From: Enchytraeus crypticus
Lineage: Eukaryota > Annelida > Clitellata > Enchytraeida > Enchytraeidae
Direction: 5' to 3'
Assembly: GCA_905160935.1 (NCBI GenBank)
Contig: CAJHZI010000840.1
Coordinates: forward strand, 1 to 64,000
DNA: 64,000 nucleotides
Both the position numbers and the translations under genes were made by a program. Every line of letters begins with the position of its first letter. The stretch's first letter is position 1. Positions 51,965 through 64,000 of this stretch are shown here, piece after piece. The notes under the pieces were generated by a model, which searched no databases, was not told where the DNA came from, and saw only the letters and a list, made by a program, of their open reading frames with translations.

Positions 51965-53750
51965 AATATTTTTCCTATCGCTCTCTGCTCTGCCTACTGG
52001 CAGGTCTATAGCAAATAACACCTGCACTCTTCTCTGTCTTCCGCCTTCCTCTTCACTTCCACATATGAGCGAGTCTTTAAATCATCAAACATAATCTCGG
52101 CCTCCCCTGCCTCTTTTTCCTTCCATCCTACCTTCTATGACTTCTATTAATCGATCTTCCCCCCTTAGAATGTGTCCTATCAAACTCTTCTTCCTATTTC
52201 TTAATACATATATCAACTGTGTATCTGTACCAACTCCAGAATTTCCTCATTTGCAACCTTTTGAGACCAGCTAGTCCTCTCCATTCTTCTCAAAATCCAC
52301 ATTTTCAATGGCTGCAGATTCCTAATATCTTCCTTCCTTATGGTCCATGTTTCACATCCATACAATAGCGTGGTCCAAGCCAAAATTTTCACTCTCTCTA
52401 TCTTTGTGTCTTTCTTTAGTCTTTTTGTTAAAAGTTCTTTCGTACTACCAAAGGCCGCTTTTGCAAGTGCAATCCTACTGCATATTTTAGTCTCACATTT
52501 CACGTCATCGGTTATAGTATAACCCAAATATTTGAGACTCCTTAACTGTTCCAATTGCGTATCATTTATTGCAATATTAACTTCACCTTTATTATTGGAC
52601 ACTCTCATAACCTTGGTCTTTTGATATTAATATTCATGCCGTATCTCAATGCCGTATTATTCAGCCTATCCATTATCTTCTGCAGTCCAGTTTCGCTGCC
52701 CACTGCCATTCCTTGGTCATCTGCAAATGGTACATCTTGTAACAATTTTCCTCCTACTTTTATTCCTTCTTCCATGGCTTCCTCCATCATTGCATCAGTG
52801 TAAATGTTAAACAGCAGCGGCAAAATGCTACAGCCTTGTCTTACTCCACGTTCTATTTCACCTTCTTCTGAGTATTCTTGTTTGATACTGATTTACTCTT
52901 TGATTCACGTACAAGTTTAAAATTAGTCTTCTATCTCTCCAGTCAATTCCTATTCTTTTCAAGATGTTCATCATAGTTATCCAATCAATCCTGTCAAAGG
53001 CCTTCTCAAAGTCTTCTCAAAGTCTACAAATCACACAAAAACGTCATTTCCATATTCTAAGCTACTTTCGCACAGAACCCGCATTGCCCCTATTTTTTCT
53101 CTTGCGCCGCATCCTTTCCGAAAACCAAATTGTCTTGCTCAGTATCATTTCTGATTTCGACTGAATGCGATTATTTATTATCTTCAATAAGATCTTCGAT
53201 GCATGAGGTATTAAACTGATTGTTCTATAATCCGAACACTCCACAGCATTGGCTTTTTTGGGAATTGGAATCAGCACTGACTGGGTAAAGTCGTCTAACC
53301 AAATACCTGTATTGTACACTTCCATACATACCTCCATTAACTTATTGAGTATTTCTCTTTCCATCATTTTCAAGAATTCTGCTGAGATATTTTCAATTCC
53401 GGCTGCTTTCCCCTTCTTCGTGCCGTTAATTGCAGCATAAGATTCGTCCTTCATTATAGCGGGGCCCCTTTTCTCGCTTCCCATCCCAGTCACCATCTTT
53501 CTTTTACTTCCCAGAAGTATAAGAAAGATGGAGAGAGTATGTAGAGCCATTGTATGTTAATGCAATACCTCTACATACTCTCTCCCTCCATCTTTCTTTT
53601 ACTTCTTCCAGCCCTGTTTTCAATTCCCCTTCTTTACCTATTATACTAATGCTCTTTTCTTCTCCTTTCGTTTTCTTATCGGTTATTGTCAATAGCCTAA
53701 CTTCTTGGTACATTAAATCAGATCTCCCTCTTCTATCATATTCTGCTAAA
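51965..53750 (-). mobile_element. CFDP2/RTE-like LINE, copy A
   Basis: Minus strand: KEGELKTGLEEVKERWRE, then NGTKKGKAAGIENISAEFLK, SDYRTISLIPHASKILLKII, the FADDQGMAVGSE motif (about 52,730; FADD catalytic block kept), RSLKYLGYTITDDVKCE, LYGCETWTIRKEDIRNL, and the 3' terminus near 51,985 (GCCTACTGGCAGGTC on the plus strand). The frame is broken at several places, including an inverted duplication at 53,494-53,598. Confidence 0.88.
53494..53598. repeat. Nested inverted duplications in LINE copy A
   Basis: CATCTTTCTT at 53,494-53,503, AAGAAAGATGGAGAGAGTAT at 53,521-53,540 and the complementary ATACTCTCTCCCTCCATCTT at 53,575-53,594 form two overlapping stem-loops, with a 4-base indel between the longer arms. 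Confidence 0.85.
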
Positions 53751-53779
53751 TCTCGAGTAGATAGTATGGATATTTTTCT

Positions 53780-55090
53780 CAGGGTATAACGCCCCTACCC
53801 TGTAAATGTCAGTCAAAGCTGAGGAAGGCATAGGGGGCCCCCCTCGTCAAAAGCATAACCCCCAAGAAAAGAATGGAATATCACGACAAAAATGAATGCC
53901 CCAGTACCGTGCACCCCTTAAATGGGGATGGGGTGGTAAGAACCCCACGGCCATTCGGCACCTCCGGTGCCTCACATATATACCAAGAGGAGATTCCATG
54001 CACCTCAAAAGGATAAATGTGGGCACATGGAATGACTAGGAGTGAAAGGGAAAGTTAGAGAATGTAAAAAGGGAAATGGATAAAGGGAAAATAAATGTCC
54101 TAGGGATGACTGAAGTGAGGTGGTTGGGAACTGGAGATTTTGTAAGTGATGGGTACAGGATCATAAACTCTGGCGGAGAAAACAGGGAGAAGGTTGTGGC
54201 TGTAGCATTGGATAGGAATTAAAGTGAACGAGTAACAAAGGCTTTTCAGTGCAGTGACAGACTGATGTTAGTGCGGATCAATACAGATCCAGTAGACTTT
54301 GTGCTTATCCAAATCTATATGCCTAAATCAGCTTCAGAGGATGAGTAAATTGAAGCACTGTACGAAAAAATGAAGGAATTGTGAAAGAAGAAAAAGCCAC
54401 AGATCAAGTGATAGTTATGGGGGATTGGAACGCGGTGGTGGGTGAAGGGGAGAAGGAAATGAAATTGTGGAATATGGTCTAGGAAAAAGAAGGTTGACAT
54501 CTGGAATAGACTGAGATTAGTGGTGACCAACATTTGTTTCAAACATGAGAAGAGAAGGCGTTACACGTGGAAGAACCAGGAAGTACCGGAAACGAGGGAA
54601 GATACCAAATAGACTATATTCTGATAAAGCAACGGTACAGGAATAGTGTGAAGTATTCAAGGGCTTATCTAGGAGCCGATTTTAATTCAGACCACAATCT
54701 AGTAATGGCAAAGGTTGGGCTTCAGCTAAAGAAAATACTTACGAAGGAAATCAGGAAGAGATGGGATTTGAACGGATTAAAAGAGAAAAGAAGTCAGTTT
54801 CAGTAAGCAGTAGAAACAGAAGTTAAGGAAATGAAGGACTACGAAAGAACAGGGGTAAATGAAAGATGGTGTCAGCTAGAGGATGCTATTACGTGTAAAA
54901 TCGGTGCAAAAGAAGTATATAGCTTTGTTAAAGCAAATATGGCTAAAAACCTTGGATCACAAGTGTGAGATGCTAGACAAATAGGAAACTGAAAAGTGTT
55001 GACACCAGTCATGGCCTAAGGAAATATAGAATCTTAAACAATTGGCTTAGAAGAATTACAGACAAAGCAAACGGTCATTGTTGGAGTGAA
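53780..55090 (+). mobile_element. CFDP2/RTE-like LINE, copy C: 5' leader, endonuclease, start of RT
   Basis: Divergent from copy A. A GC-rich leader (53,780-54,020), then the endonuclease: LGMTEVRWLGTGDFVSDGYR, INTDPVDFVLIQIYMPKSAS, GIGT/DWNAVVGEG-type block with a frameshift, KRRYTWKNQE with a frameshift, YQIDYILIKQRYRN and ADFNSDHNLVMAKV (catalytic S-D-H intact). Ends before the RT. Confidence 0.85.
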
Positions 55091-55274
55091 ATGTGTGGAA
55101 ATTCCTATCGCCAACGACACGTTATTAATATTTTTAATTGATTGTCTGCTTGACTATTTATCGGGATTTACTGCTGAATTGTTTGTGGGATTGACTGATT
55201 TATTGATTGATTGATTGATTGATAAATTTATGAACTGTTAAACTTACTGATTTACTAGCTTTCTGTCAGACAGA

Positions 55275-56210
55275 CTTAGTGATTAGTCGATTGGTTTTTT
55301 CCACACCCGTCAATTACGTCAAATTCGTAAGTCCCTGGATATTAAATCCGACACTGTATTAGCTAACATAACATAACAACAATTAGAGTGCTACTAATTA
55401 ATACGTGTATTACTACGTGTTAACATCAATGACAACATCGAGCACTATTGAGACAAAATCAAGCCAGCGAGCAAAAAGAAGGTCCAAAAACGGTGCAAAT
55501 TCCAAAATTCAGAAAATCAGTCCAAAGTTAATGCTCATGTCCATTCTAAACTTGATTAGTGTAACTCCCTGCTGAATGATCTCCTGAAAACCTCACTGAT
55601 TCGTTTCCAACACGAAGAAAATTTTCTTTCTCGAGTCGTCTGTAATGTAAAAATACTCGAATCCCACACCTCTTCTCTTCTTAAGAAAGTGCACTGGCTT
55701 CCAGTCTCCGAATGAATAAAATTCAAGATAGCTTCTTTGACCTTGAAAAATTTAAATTATGGTAAACCATGCTATCTATCTGATCTTTAACCTATTTATC
55801 AACCCACTCTTAGTCTTCGTTCCTCTAGTAAAAACTTTCTCACTGTACCAAACATTAAATCTGCCATGGGTAGACGCTCCTTCATGTTTTCTGCTCCGAC
55901 AATATGGAACTCTCTCTCTGCAAAATGGAACCAAGATCTTCGATCTCGTAATTACATTGGTACTTTCCTTGGCAAGCTAAAAACCCATCTCTTTCTGCCA
56001 TAGGTCTCAATTTTGACCCGCTTGCCTTGGATCTTGGACTTGCACTATTTTGATCTCGCTTTCTATTGTGGTCTCTGTGTACTCAGTCGTTATCGTGTGG
56101 TGCTTTGGCACCTGTTTTTGTAGATTCTGCAAAAGATGTCCCTGACATTGCGGTATGGCGAGGAACCGGACGTTAAATTCTTATTGATTGATTGATTGAC
56201 TAATAATTGA
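55275..56210 (+). mobile_element. L2-like LINE, family L2B, 3' part with insertion
   Basis: Plus strand: RQLRQIRKSLDIKSDTVL, then repeat U3 (55,420-55,540), then the C-terminal region HWLPVSE, PNIKSAMGRRSFMFSAPTIW, TFLGKLKTHLFLP and a tail with GTCCCTGACATTGCGGTATG, GAGGAACCGGACGTTAAATT, then (TTGA)n. The tail is a variant of the L2A tail. Several stops. Confidence 0.82.
55420..55540 (-). repeat. Dispersed repeat U3, copy 2, inside a LINE
   Basis: Reverse-oriented partner of 12,080-12,215, inserted in L2B-derived sequence. Confidence 0.65.
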
Positions 56211-56604
56211 TTGATTTGCTTTATTGTTTGATTCTATAGACTCAAGGAGCAATATGATAGATCACAAGTTCTGATCGATTATATGAACTCAACTGATGGT
56301 GAAAAGAGAATAATGGTTAGAGTACTGAGGTTCTTATTATTTCTATATAATTACTGAAGACTGCACAATTATGAAAATTCTGTTTCAATATTGTCAGGGA
56401 AGGGACAAAGAGAACTCTTCTAAACCCTGTATCCCTGCTATATCATTTTTTACTTATAACTGATAAGCACTATTGGCGTGTGTCTCAATTTCAAGTGGAC
56501 CAGTATTGCGTTGTAGCTTATATCTTTCTAAGCTATATGAAACATTTCGAATACAAACACTTCACTGTTTTAATATAGAATTAGAAATTATCTATCTCTC
56601 ATAG
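56211..56604. other. No recognisable gene
   Basis: Nothing identified. Confidence 0.4.
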
Positions 56605-56790
56605 TGCCTACTTGCAAATCCATGGTAGGTATATAACGCCCCCACTCATCTCTATCTTCTGTTTTCCTCTTCGTGTCCGCATATGAGTGGATCTTTAAAT
56701 CTTCTACAGCATTCCTTTTGATATGCCATTATTTTTGAGCGATTCCGCTTATGACGAGGTGGGCCCCCTATACCTTCCTCAACTTTTACT
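56605..56790 (-). mobile_element. CFDP2/RTE-like LINE, 3' terminal fragment
   Basis: Resembles 38,500-38,600 and 51,985-52,090: AGTGCCTACTTGCAAATCC, ACGCCCCCACTCATCTCTATCTT-like block, CTCTTCGTGTCCGCATATGA. Confidence 0.6.
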
Positions 56791-56904
56791 ATTATTTACT
56801 AGGCAGGGGCATCATTCGCTAAGAAAACTAACCTGTTTGTCCATAATAAAAAAATTGTAAAATATTTGAAAATTGTTATTAAGCTTTCATAAATTGCCAC
56901 ACAT

Positions 56905-58945
56905 TTCACAGGGAAACTCTTTTGCACTCTTCTGTAAAACAGGGAAAACCTGGAAAAGTCAGGAAATTTGAAAGTGGTCAGGGAAAAGTCAGGGAAAATG
57001 GAAAAAGTCAGGGAAAATAGAATTTGGCGTCCTTAACATTTTTAGTATGAAAAGTTCAAACACCAACACGCCAATTGTTGGCAAAATTGCATAGGAAGCA
57101 GTCATTAAACCTATATTTTAGGCTATGTGTTTGTAATGGGTAATAAATAATCAGAAAGTAATGGCAACACTTCAAAATATGTAAACAAGTTTTTATTTTT
57201 GTCTCACTGTGTCGACATCTTTTAAAGACTTCATTATTAATTTAAATGAATGGCATGTGCTAAGTTTTGTCATATATGAAATTTCAAACTATTAAGCCAT
57301 AGTTGAGAAAGTTGGTAAGTTGTGCACAGCAAACAATTTTTGCTAATAGCCTTGGTTAGTTTTTAACTGGATTAATGTTAATGTATGTTTATTTTCAATA
57401 TTTTAGATTTTTTAGTTACATAATAATTCATCATCATTTGCTACATAGCATGCAATTATTTTCGACTGAAATTTTAGCAATATATTGAAATGAATGACCC
57501 TAATCTAACCCAAAAACCTTAAATGAATTTAAATAAATTAACATTTTCTTGATTTGTAATTTTTTAGATTATTCTGATACAGAATTTTAATGGCTAGTAA
57601 AAAACACTATTTTCAATTCTGATTGGCTCTATTTTCCACTTATCGTGATAAGTGGAAAAGTTGGCTCGTTTGGAAACTGATGCAGCGTGTAGTTAAAACA
57701 AGTTTTGTTGACAGTGCTGACAATGCCAGGAAATTTATAGCAATTGATCTAAATGATGATAAAAATCTTCTAGGCAGAGATGAGATTGACATTGGTTTTG
57801 GTGCTGTGTCTCAAATGTCTAGGACAGTTTGTAGTGAGCTACAGAAAATGGAATTAAAGATGCAGTGTAGAAAATTCATAGTTGCCATGATTAAGAAAAT
57901 AATAGAAAGAAGTCCATTGAAGTATAAGGCAACTCGAGCCATATCTTGCATTAATGCTATTGCGATTCTGTACAGTTGAACCATGACAGAGACTAGAATG
58001 AGAGATTTACTGCAGATTTTACAAGAGTTGGGCCAAATAACAGCAGGTGAGGCTGATGAAGCCAAGTCTTCTTTTACTGAACTCTGTTCATTGGCACAAA
58101 CCAAACATAAGGAAATGTTCAACAACTATGATAGGGATCAAAACCTTGATGAATTTTATTCCAAGATTTTTGTACCACATAGCAATCTTAAGAAATCACC
58201 TTGTGGAAAGTTATTAAAATGATTTTAACTCTCTCTCATGGCAATGCTTCCGTAGAATCTGGGTTCTCACTAAATAAGGAGCTCCTAATTGACAACATGG
58301 AGGAAGGCTTTGTTGTGGCACAAAGTATAGTTTTTGATGAAATGCGTCTAGCAGGTATGTAACTAAAATAGACATATCAAGCAAGATGTTAGGCAGTCTC
58401 ATGCCACTTACCAGAATGCACTCAGATTGAAGAAAGAGCAACAATCTGAAGAAGAAAAGCCAGTGAAGAGAGGAAGCGTAAACTAATGATAGATAGTCTC
58501 AAGCAGCAGAAGAAACAAAAACTGTCAGAAATGAATGCCGAAGCTGCAGCAATTGACAGCAAAATTGATCTCGTCCAACAAGACTTTAAGTAGTGTACGC
58601 CCTGTAATCTAATTGGTTAGCCTATTGAGTTAATTATTTATTTGATGGTTTAAATAAGTTATTGGCATGACTTTTATAAATATATACGAAGTATTTGCAA
58701 GACTTCAGTGCTTATCATAAGAAAAAGGTGTTACAATACAATCTCATGTATGCTGATACTTGCCTAATTTTATACACTGTAGATGTATTAGTGTAAAATG
58801 AAATAGCAAAGTTCATATTGTTTAGAAATCATTTCTGACATGTTTTCCAACTTAGAATTTGAATCGATGCTGCGATGGTAACGAAATGTCAAGGCACACT
58901 GGAAAAGTCTGGGAATTTGTTGTGGTCTGGAGAGTGGTCACCCTG
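56905..58945 (+). mobile_element. Probable hAT-like DNA transposon remnant
   Basis: The plus strand encodes, with stops at 57,977, 58,220 and 58,360, a transposase-like C-terminal region: SADNARKFIAIDLNDDKNLL, CRKFIVAMIKKIIERSPLKY, MRDLLQILQELGQITAGEAD, then in a shifted frame TLSHGNASVESGFSLNKELL and a Lys-rich end. The SHGNASVE-x-GFS block recalls the E-R-x-F-S dimerisation motif of hAT elements. Flanking CTGGAAAAGTC-type repeats occur at 56,949 and 58,892 in direct orientation. The right edge GTGGTCACCCTG (58,934-58,945) could be a terminal repeat end. The class call is uncertain. Confidence 0.5.
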
Positions 58946-59860
58946 ATTTCACATTTCAAAAATATTACTTCTTTATCTGTGAAGAACGATTCAACATTTA
59001 AAAAAATGTTATGATAGAAGCGTAAAAGTGGATGCCATTAGGGTGTACAATAGTTGATTCTTTGGTAGAGTTTTTTAAGAAAAAATCCTTATGTAGTGAA
59101 ATACGACGCAAATGTAATAGGGTGATAATATAATAATGTAATAAATGTAATAGTAAACAATTAGAAAGTCAATACACCTTAAAGTAATAAAGTTCAGGTA
59201 AGTTAATCCAATAATTAAATTGCGTTAAGAACTTCATTAATTCATTACTTATCTCACCTCGCTTTTAAACTTTCAGATATTAAACAAGTGAGACACCTTT
59301 ATCGCTGGTACTACTAAGTTGCTAACGTTTCAGCTACTGCGAAAACATTAAAGAGTTACACACTCTGAATTTAAGCAGAATATATGATTTAGCGTTAGTT
59401 TAAGCTTCACTTAAACAATTTTTAAAGTCTCTACACCATCCTATTAGCCAATTGTAAGTTTGTGTCTATTTACAAAGCTATAGTTGGTCAATGTTCGGTT
59501 TCTGATCTGCCAATATTATTTTATTATTATTATTTATCAATATTATAGTAATATTAATATAATGGACTAGACTTATATGTCAACAATTCCCAGAATTCTC
59601 TTTTTCATCAACCCCAATATCCCATGAAGAACAAAAAACTGCAGAAATTGCAATTCATAACCGCCAGCAGAGCTTAGTGTCTAAAAATTTAAGCGAAACA
59701 TTGCAACCGCAACATTATGATTTGCAACCTAACGTTCTAGGGCATTATAGACATTTTTAAAATCTTCAATTCGTCCTATTTTAACACTTAAATTTTATAG
59801 CACACAAATATATTGTAGATTTTGAAAAAGCTCTGCTAGAATGGAATGGGAAATGCTACT
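58946..59860. other. No recognisable gene
   Basis: AT-rich, including (ATT)n-like stretches near 59,515. Nothing identified. Confidence 0.4.
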
Positions 59861-59864
59861 AACC

Positions 59865-62400
59865 CATCTAACCCATTTAAATCAGCTAACATTTATAATC
59901 GCGGCCTACCTCTACCTCAATTTCCTTCTATTCTGCCTTCTATGACGTCTGTTACTAGACTTTCCCTCCTTATAATGTGTCCCATCCAGCTGTTCTTCCT
60001 CTTTCTTAATGCATGCACCTCTTCTTCCTTTTTCTTGAATGCATCAACTGTCTATCTGTACCAACTCTTTCCAGGTCTTCCTCATTTGTAACCTTTTGAG
60101 TCCAGATAATCCCTTCCTTTCTTCTCCAGGTCCACCTTTCTAATGCTTCTAGTTTCCTGATATCTTCCTTCTTTAAGGTCCATGTTTCACATTCATATAA
60201 TAGTGTGGTCCATACCAAGGTTTTCATAATAGTTTCTCTGCGTCTTTGTTAGACTTTTTGTTAAAAATTCTTTCCTATTACCTAAGACCTCCTTTGTTTG
60301 TGCAGTCCTACTGCATATTTCAGTCTCAAATTTCGCTTCAGATGTAATAGTATGACCTCAATAGTTGAAACTCGTTACCTATCCAATTTCGTACCATTTA
60401 TTGTGATATTAACTTCACCTTTATTATGGGACACTCTCATCACTTGGTCTTTTTGATGTTAATCTTCATGTCATATTTCAATGTATCATTCAGACTATCC
60501 ATTATCTTCTGGAGTCTAGTATCTCTGCCGGTTACCATTCCTTGATCATCTTCAAATCTTACACCTTGTAAATTTTTTTCACACTTTTAGTCCTACATCC
60601 ATGGTTTCCTCCATCATTGCCTCAGCGTACATGTAAATGTTATACAGCAGGGGTGAAATGCTGCAACCTTGTCTTACTTCACGCCCTATTGAACCTTCCT
60701 CTCCATCAATTACTATACTTTTCATGATATCATCGTTATCCAATCAATCCTGTCAAAGGCCGTCTCGAAGTCCACAAAGCAAACAAAAACGTCATTTCCA
60801 GATTCTAAGCTTCTTTCGCACAGAACCCGCATTATCCCTATTTTTTCTCTTGTGCCGCATCCTTTCCCAAAACCAAATTGTCTTGCTCAGTATCATTTCT
60901 GATTTCGACTGAATGCGATTATTTATTATCTTCAATAAGATCTTCGATGCATGAGGTATTAAACTGATTGTTCTGTAATTCGAACATTCCACAGCATTGG
61001 CTTTTTTGGGTATTGGCATCATTACTGACTTGGTGAAGTCGTATAACCAAATACCTGTATTGTACACTTCCATACATACATCCATTAACTTATTAAATGT
61101 TTCTCCTTCCAACATTTTCAAGATTTCTGCTGGGATATCATGTATTCCGGGTGCTTTCCCCTTGTTCATACTTTTAATTGCAGAATAACTTACCTCCTTC
61201 ATTTTATCGAGGCCCCTTTTATCGTTTTCTACTGTATTTTCTTCTTCTATTTTAAAATCCTCTTCAACTGGTTTCCCAACCTTATCATACAATTCTACTA
61301 CATATTCTCTCCATCTTTCTTTTACTTCTTCCAGGTCAGGCTTCAATTTCCCATCTTTACCCATTATACTAATGTTGTTTGCATCTCCTTTCTGTTTCTT
61401 GTCGGTTCTTGTCCGTATGCTGACTTCTTGGTACAACAGATCTGACCTCCCTCTTCTATCGTATACTGCTTAAACATCACAGTTTGCACTTCGCCAATGA
61501 TATATTGCTTTATCTGTAATTCTTCTAAGCTGATTGTTTAAGCTTCTATATTTCCTCCGGCCATGACTGGTGTCAATCCTTTTCCATTTCCTCCTGTCAT
61601 CCGTTTTGTCTAGCATCTCACTTTTGAGCCAAGGTTTTTTAGCCGTATTTTCTTTAAGAAAGCCATATACTTCTTTTGCACCGATTCTAATAGCCTCCTC
61701 TAGCTGACACCATCTTTCATTAAGCTTGTTCTTTGTAATCCTTCATTTCCTTAACTTCTCTTTCCACTGCTTCCTGAAACTGACTTCTGTTCTCGTTCAA
61801 TCCGTTCAAATTCCATCTCTTACTGCTTTCGTTCTTAAGTATTTTCTTCAGCTGAAGCCCTATATTTGCCATTACTAGATTGTGGTCTGAATTCACATCG
61901 GCTCCTGGATAAGCCCTTGAATTCTTCACAATATTCCTGCACCATTGCTTTATCAGAAAGTTATTCTTTGTCTATTTGGTATCTTCCCTCATTTCCGGTG
62001 CTACCTGGTTTCTTCCACTTATAACGCCTTCTCTTCTCATGTTTGTACCAAGTGTTGGTCACCACTAATCTCATTCTATTGCAGAAGTGAACCAATTTCT
62101 GTCCTCTCTCATTTTTTTCCTAGACCATATTCCCGAACTTCATTTCCTTCTTTCCCTTCACCCACCACCGCGTTCCAATCCCTCATAACTATCACTTGAC
62201 CTGTGGCCTTTTCTCCTTTAATGATTCCTTCTATTTTTTCGTACATTTCTTCTATTTCCTCATCCTCTGAGGCTGATGTAGGCATGTCGTTTTGGATAAG
62301 CACAAAGTCTACTGGATCTGCTTTGATCCGCCCTAACATCAGTCTGTCACTGCACTGAAGAACCTTTGCTACTTGTTCACTTTCCTATTCCTATCTCTAT
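59865..62400 (-). mobile_element. CFDP2/RTE-like LINE, copy B, endonuclease and RT
   Basis: The most complete copy of this family. Minus strand: endonuclease at 62,400-61,720 (DPVDFVLIQNDMPTSASEDE, MRDWNAVVGEGKEGNEV, then GADVNSDHNLVMANI), linker, RT at 61,436-60,792 (KEVSYSAIKSMNKGKAPGIH, SNYRTISLIPHASKILLKII), a frame-broken middle, C-terminal LVWTTLLYECETWTLKKEDI at 60,227-60,006, and a 3' end near 59,870. The N-terminal catalytic residues before 62,400 are missing. Confidence 0.9.
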
Positions 62401-62756
62401 ATGCTAATTTCTTTATACAAGTCTTTGCTATAGTGTATATCTCTTACGCATAAACAGTCTCTTTATCTCGCTCATTGACGAGCACTCGGAGGTATATGCC
62501 GTTCAACAGCTTTTCTGGAGTATACTCTTGATAGCGATGAAACCAGCGTTAAAGTAATTACAAGGGAGTCAATGGACATACGCGGTAACTTCAGTTGCAT
62601 TCACTGCCTAAGCCTGGACAAAAACTCATGAATATAGATAAACTTTATTACAAATGCACATGAAGTAATGAATACAGAATACATAAAATTACGCCGCAAT
62701 GTGAGGTAAATTCGTGACACACAATAAGAGTAAACATATTCAATATCTAAACTCAA
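62401..62756. other. No recognisable gene
   Basis: Nothing identified. Confidence 0.4.
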
Positions 62757-62880
62757 AAAAGCTGGTAAAGCTAATATTAGCATCAGTTTCCTCACTCGAA
62801 AGCAATGTCAGTGTCAGGAGAGATCAGGATTTGAACCCTCACATACTGATCCGCGATCGAATATCTAACGGATGTAGAGT
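62757..62880 (-). mobile_element. tRNA-derived SINE, family S1, copy 6
   Basis: Minus strand: GGATCAGTATGTGAGGGTTC with B box GGTTCAAATCC, then the shared body (ACACTGACATTGCTTTCGAG) and tail (GAGGAAACTGATGCTAAT), ending AGCTTTACCAGCTTTTTT. The A-box half is lost. Confidence 0.82.
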
Positions 62881-63429
62881 AATCAACTTAGCAAGGGACT
62901 ATCTTGACAGCTTTCTTCATTCAAACTAGACAGCTTACGTTTAGCGACTGACTAGTCATAACAACACATATTAAATTAGCAGGACTCTTAATAAATGCTT
63001 AGCCTGCAAAATAGACTACAAAGGTTTCTATAATATTCAAATGTCATGATTCAGGATTAACATATACGGCCTTCATTACTATTAAGCCTTAAAACTAGCA
63101 CGTGGCTTTCTCTACCAAACTTCGACCATGTGAATTACCAAAAATGAAAAGGGGCAGTACTTTCCGACGCAATAGCCTATTCAGACTAAATATGTACTTA
63201 GTAAGTAAATAGTGATGCAGTTATACACGATTAACACAAGAATTAGATAAAGCAACGTCAAAACATTATAATAAGTTTATTAGAAATAGATATTTAATAT
63301 AATCTCACATAGCTGTGATTGAACTAATCTAAGTTAGACATAGAACTAAATACATCATACTATATTAAACAGTAGAAGAAGTTCAATGTTTATGACAATA
63401 CATATTATTGTAGCAATGAGCTAAGATAG
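62881..63429. other. No recognisable gene
   Basis: AT-rich; nothing identified. Confidence 0.4.
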
Positions 63430-64000
63430 GTTTTGAGATTAGTAGCCGACATAAGGAGAGTGAAAATTGCGAATATCTATTAGAATTTTATTCCATTCTA
63501 CAACGCTATCATAAATATGGGATTTAAAGAAGACAGAATTTGTAATACAATGTATATTATTTGTACAATGTATATTATTTTCATCAGAAGGTATACGGTG
63601 TAGAATTCACTAGAACTAGAAATAGCCGAGGGTCTAAGGCAGAGGTTCTCCCATTGACAGTTACATTATGTTAGAAGTATTAACACCAGTAGTGGTGAAT
63701 TGCTGTTTATATAACAGATATGATTTAAACAAGGGTATGGCTATACCTTGTGTGTCATAGTTATTTAGTTTATAAAATAAAATATTATTACAACTACCTT
63801 ACTGAGATCCTGAAAGATGCGCAGTACACTATTATTGTTAGCATTTTCCGGATTTAGCATATCAACACCACTGAATAATGCATCAATTGTCGAGTGGCCT
63901 GCCCTAAATCAATTGTTGTTCATAGAGAATGTTACTAATGTTTAAGTAATCAGTGGTACATTTACCAATTATCTTTTCAAATATTTAATCATATTATTCA
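63430..64000 (-). mobile_element. CR1/Jockey-like LINE RT fragment, internally deleted
   Basis: Minus strand from 63,930: FRAGHST-like AGHSTIDALF block missing one residue class, an IFQDLSKVV stretch in place of the F-x-D-L-S-K-A-F-D motif, and FKSYLLYKQQ. Then near 63,560-63,460 comes the C-terminal FFKSHIYDSVVEWNKIL and IRNFHSPYVG, with no room for YADD in between. It runs off the window edge. Confidence 0.55.

Overview
The window looks like repeat-rich nuclear DNA from an invertebrate animal. It is AT-rich, no intact multi-exon host gene is visible, and most of it is decayed non-LTR retrotransposons (LINEs), SINEs, microsatellites and tandem repeats. A TATA box followed by a TCAGTT initiator about 30 bp downstream (9,195-9,233) hints at an arthropod-like promoter, but the phylum cannot be fixed from the sequence alone.

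The main non-LINE content is two degraded pieces of Polinton/Maverick (adintovirus-like) elements, closely related but not the same copy because they overlap in the major capsid gene. Piece 1 (about 8.7-11.9 kb, minus orientation) is the right-hand part: 5'-truncated major capsid gene, adenain-like protease, and a convergent spliced gene with two PC4-like domains, preceded by a promoter and an array of diverged tandem repeats that may be subterminal. Piece 2 (about 24.9-31.5 kb, plus) carries in order the protein-primed DNA polymerase C-terminus, packaging ATPase, a small basic protein with a hydrophobic GGFLGALL tail, a conserved protein of unknown role, DDE integrase plus chromodomain, a membrane protein, penton-like minor capsid, a protein VI/X-like protein and a 3'-truncated major capsid protein. 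Replication, integration, packaging and virion genes are all recognisable, but frameshifts, nonsense codons and truncations make both copies inactive.

The remainder: L2/CR1-like LINE copies (3.2, 6.4, 7.7, 15.2, 18.6, 24.3, 35.9, 47.3, 51.2, 55.3, 63.4 kb); an RTE-like LINE with a short internally deleted derivative (2.1, 20.9, 21.1-23.3, 37.1, 40.6, 45.8, 49.4 kb); a second RTE-like LINE of the CFDP2/endonuclease-reverse transcriptase type (1.0, 3.8, 7.4, 18.3, 38.5, 52-55, 56.6, 59.9-62.4 kb); other LINEs (12.8-14.1, 15.5-18.3, 43.7-45.4 kb); and one LINE with a restriction-like endonuclease (33.1-35.6 kb). SINEs include a tRNA-derived family (six copies) and a composite tRNA/5S-rRNA-like family (two copies). 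Several SINEs end in a LINE 3' tail present in this window, which fits mobilisation by those LINEs.

Possible host content is minimal: one well-formed 68-bp exon of a PWWP domain at 12.65 kb, plus a few unassigned short open segments. The window may therefore be largely intronic. A recurrent oddity is a set of perfect or near-perfect inverted duplications with 1-7 bp loops (20.9, 50.0, 51.45 kb, and more complex ones at 44.9 and 53.5 kb), mostly inside old LINE copies. They look like template-switch events or assembly palindromes.
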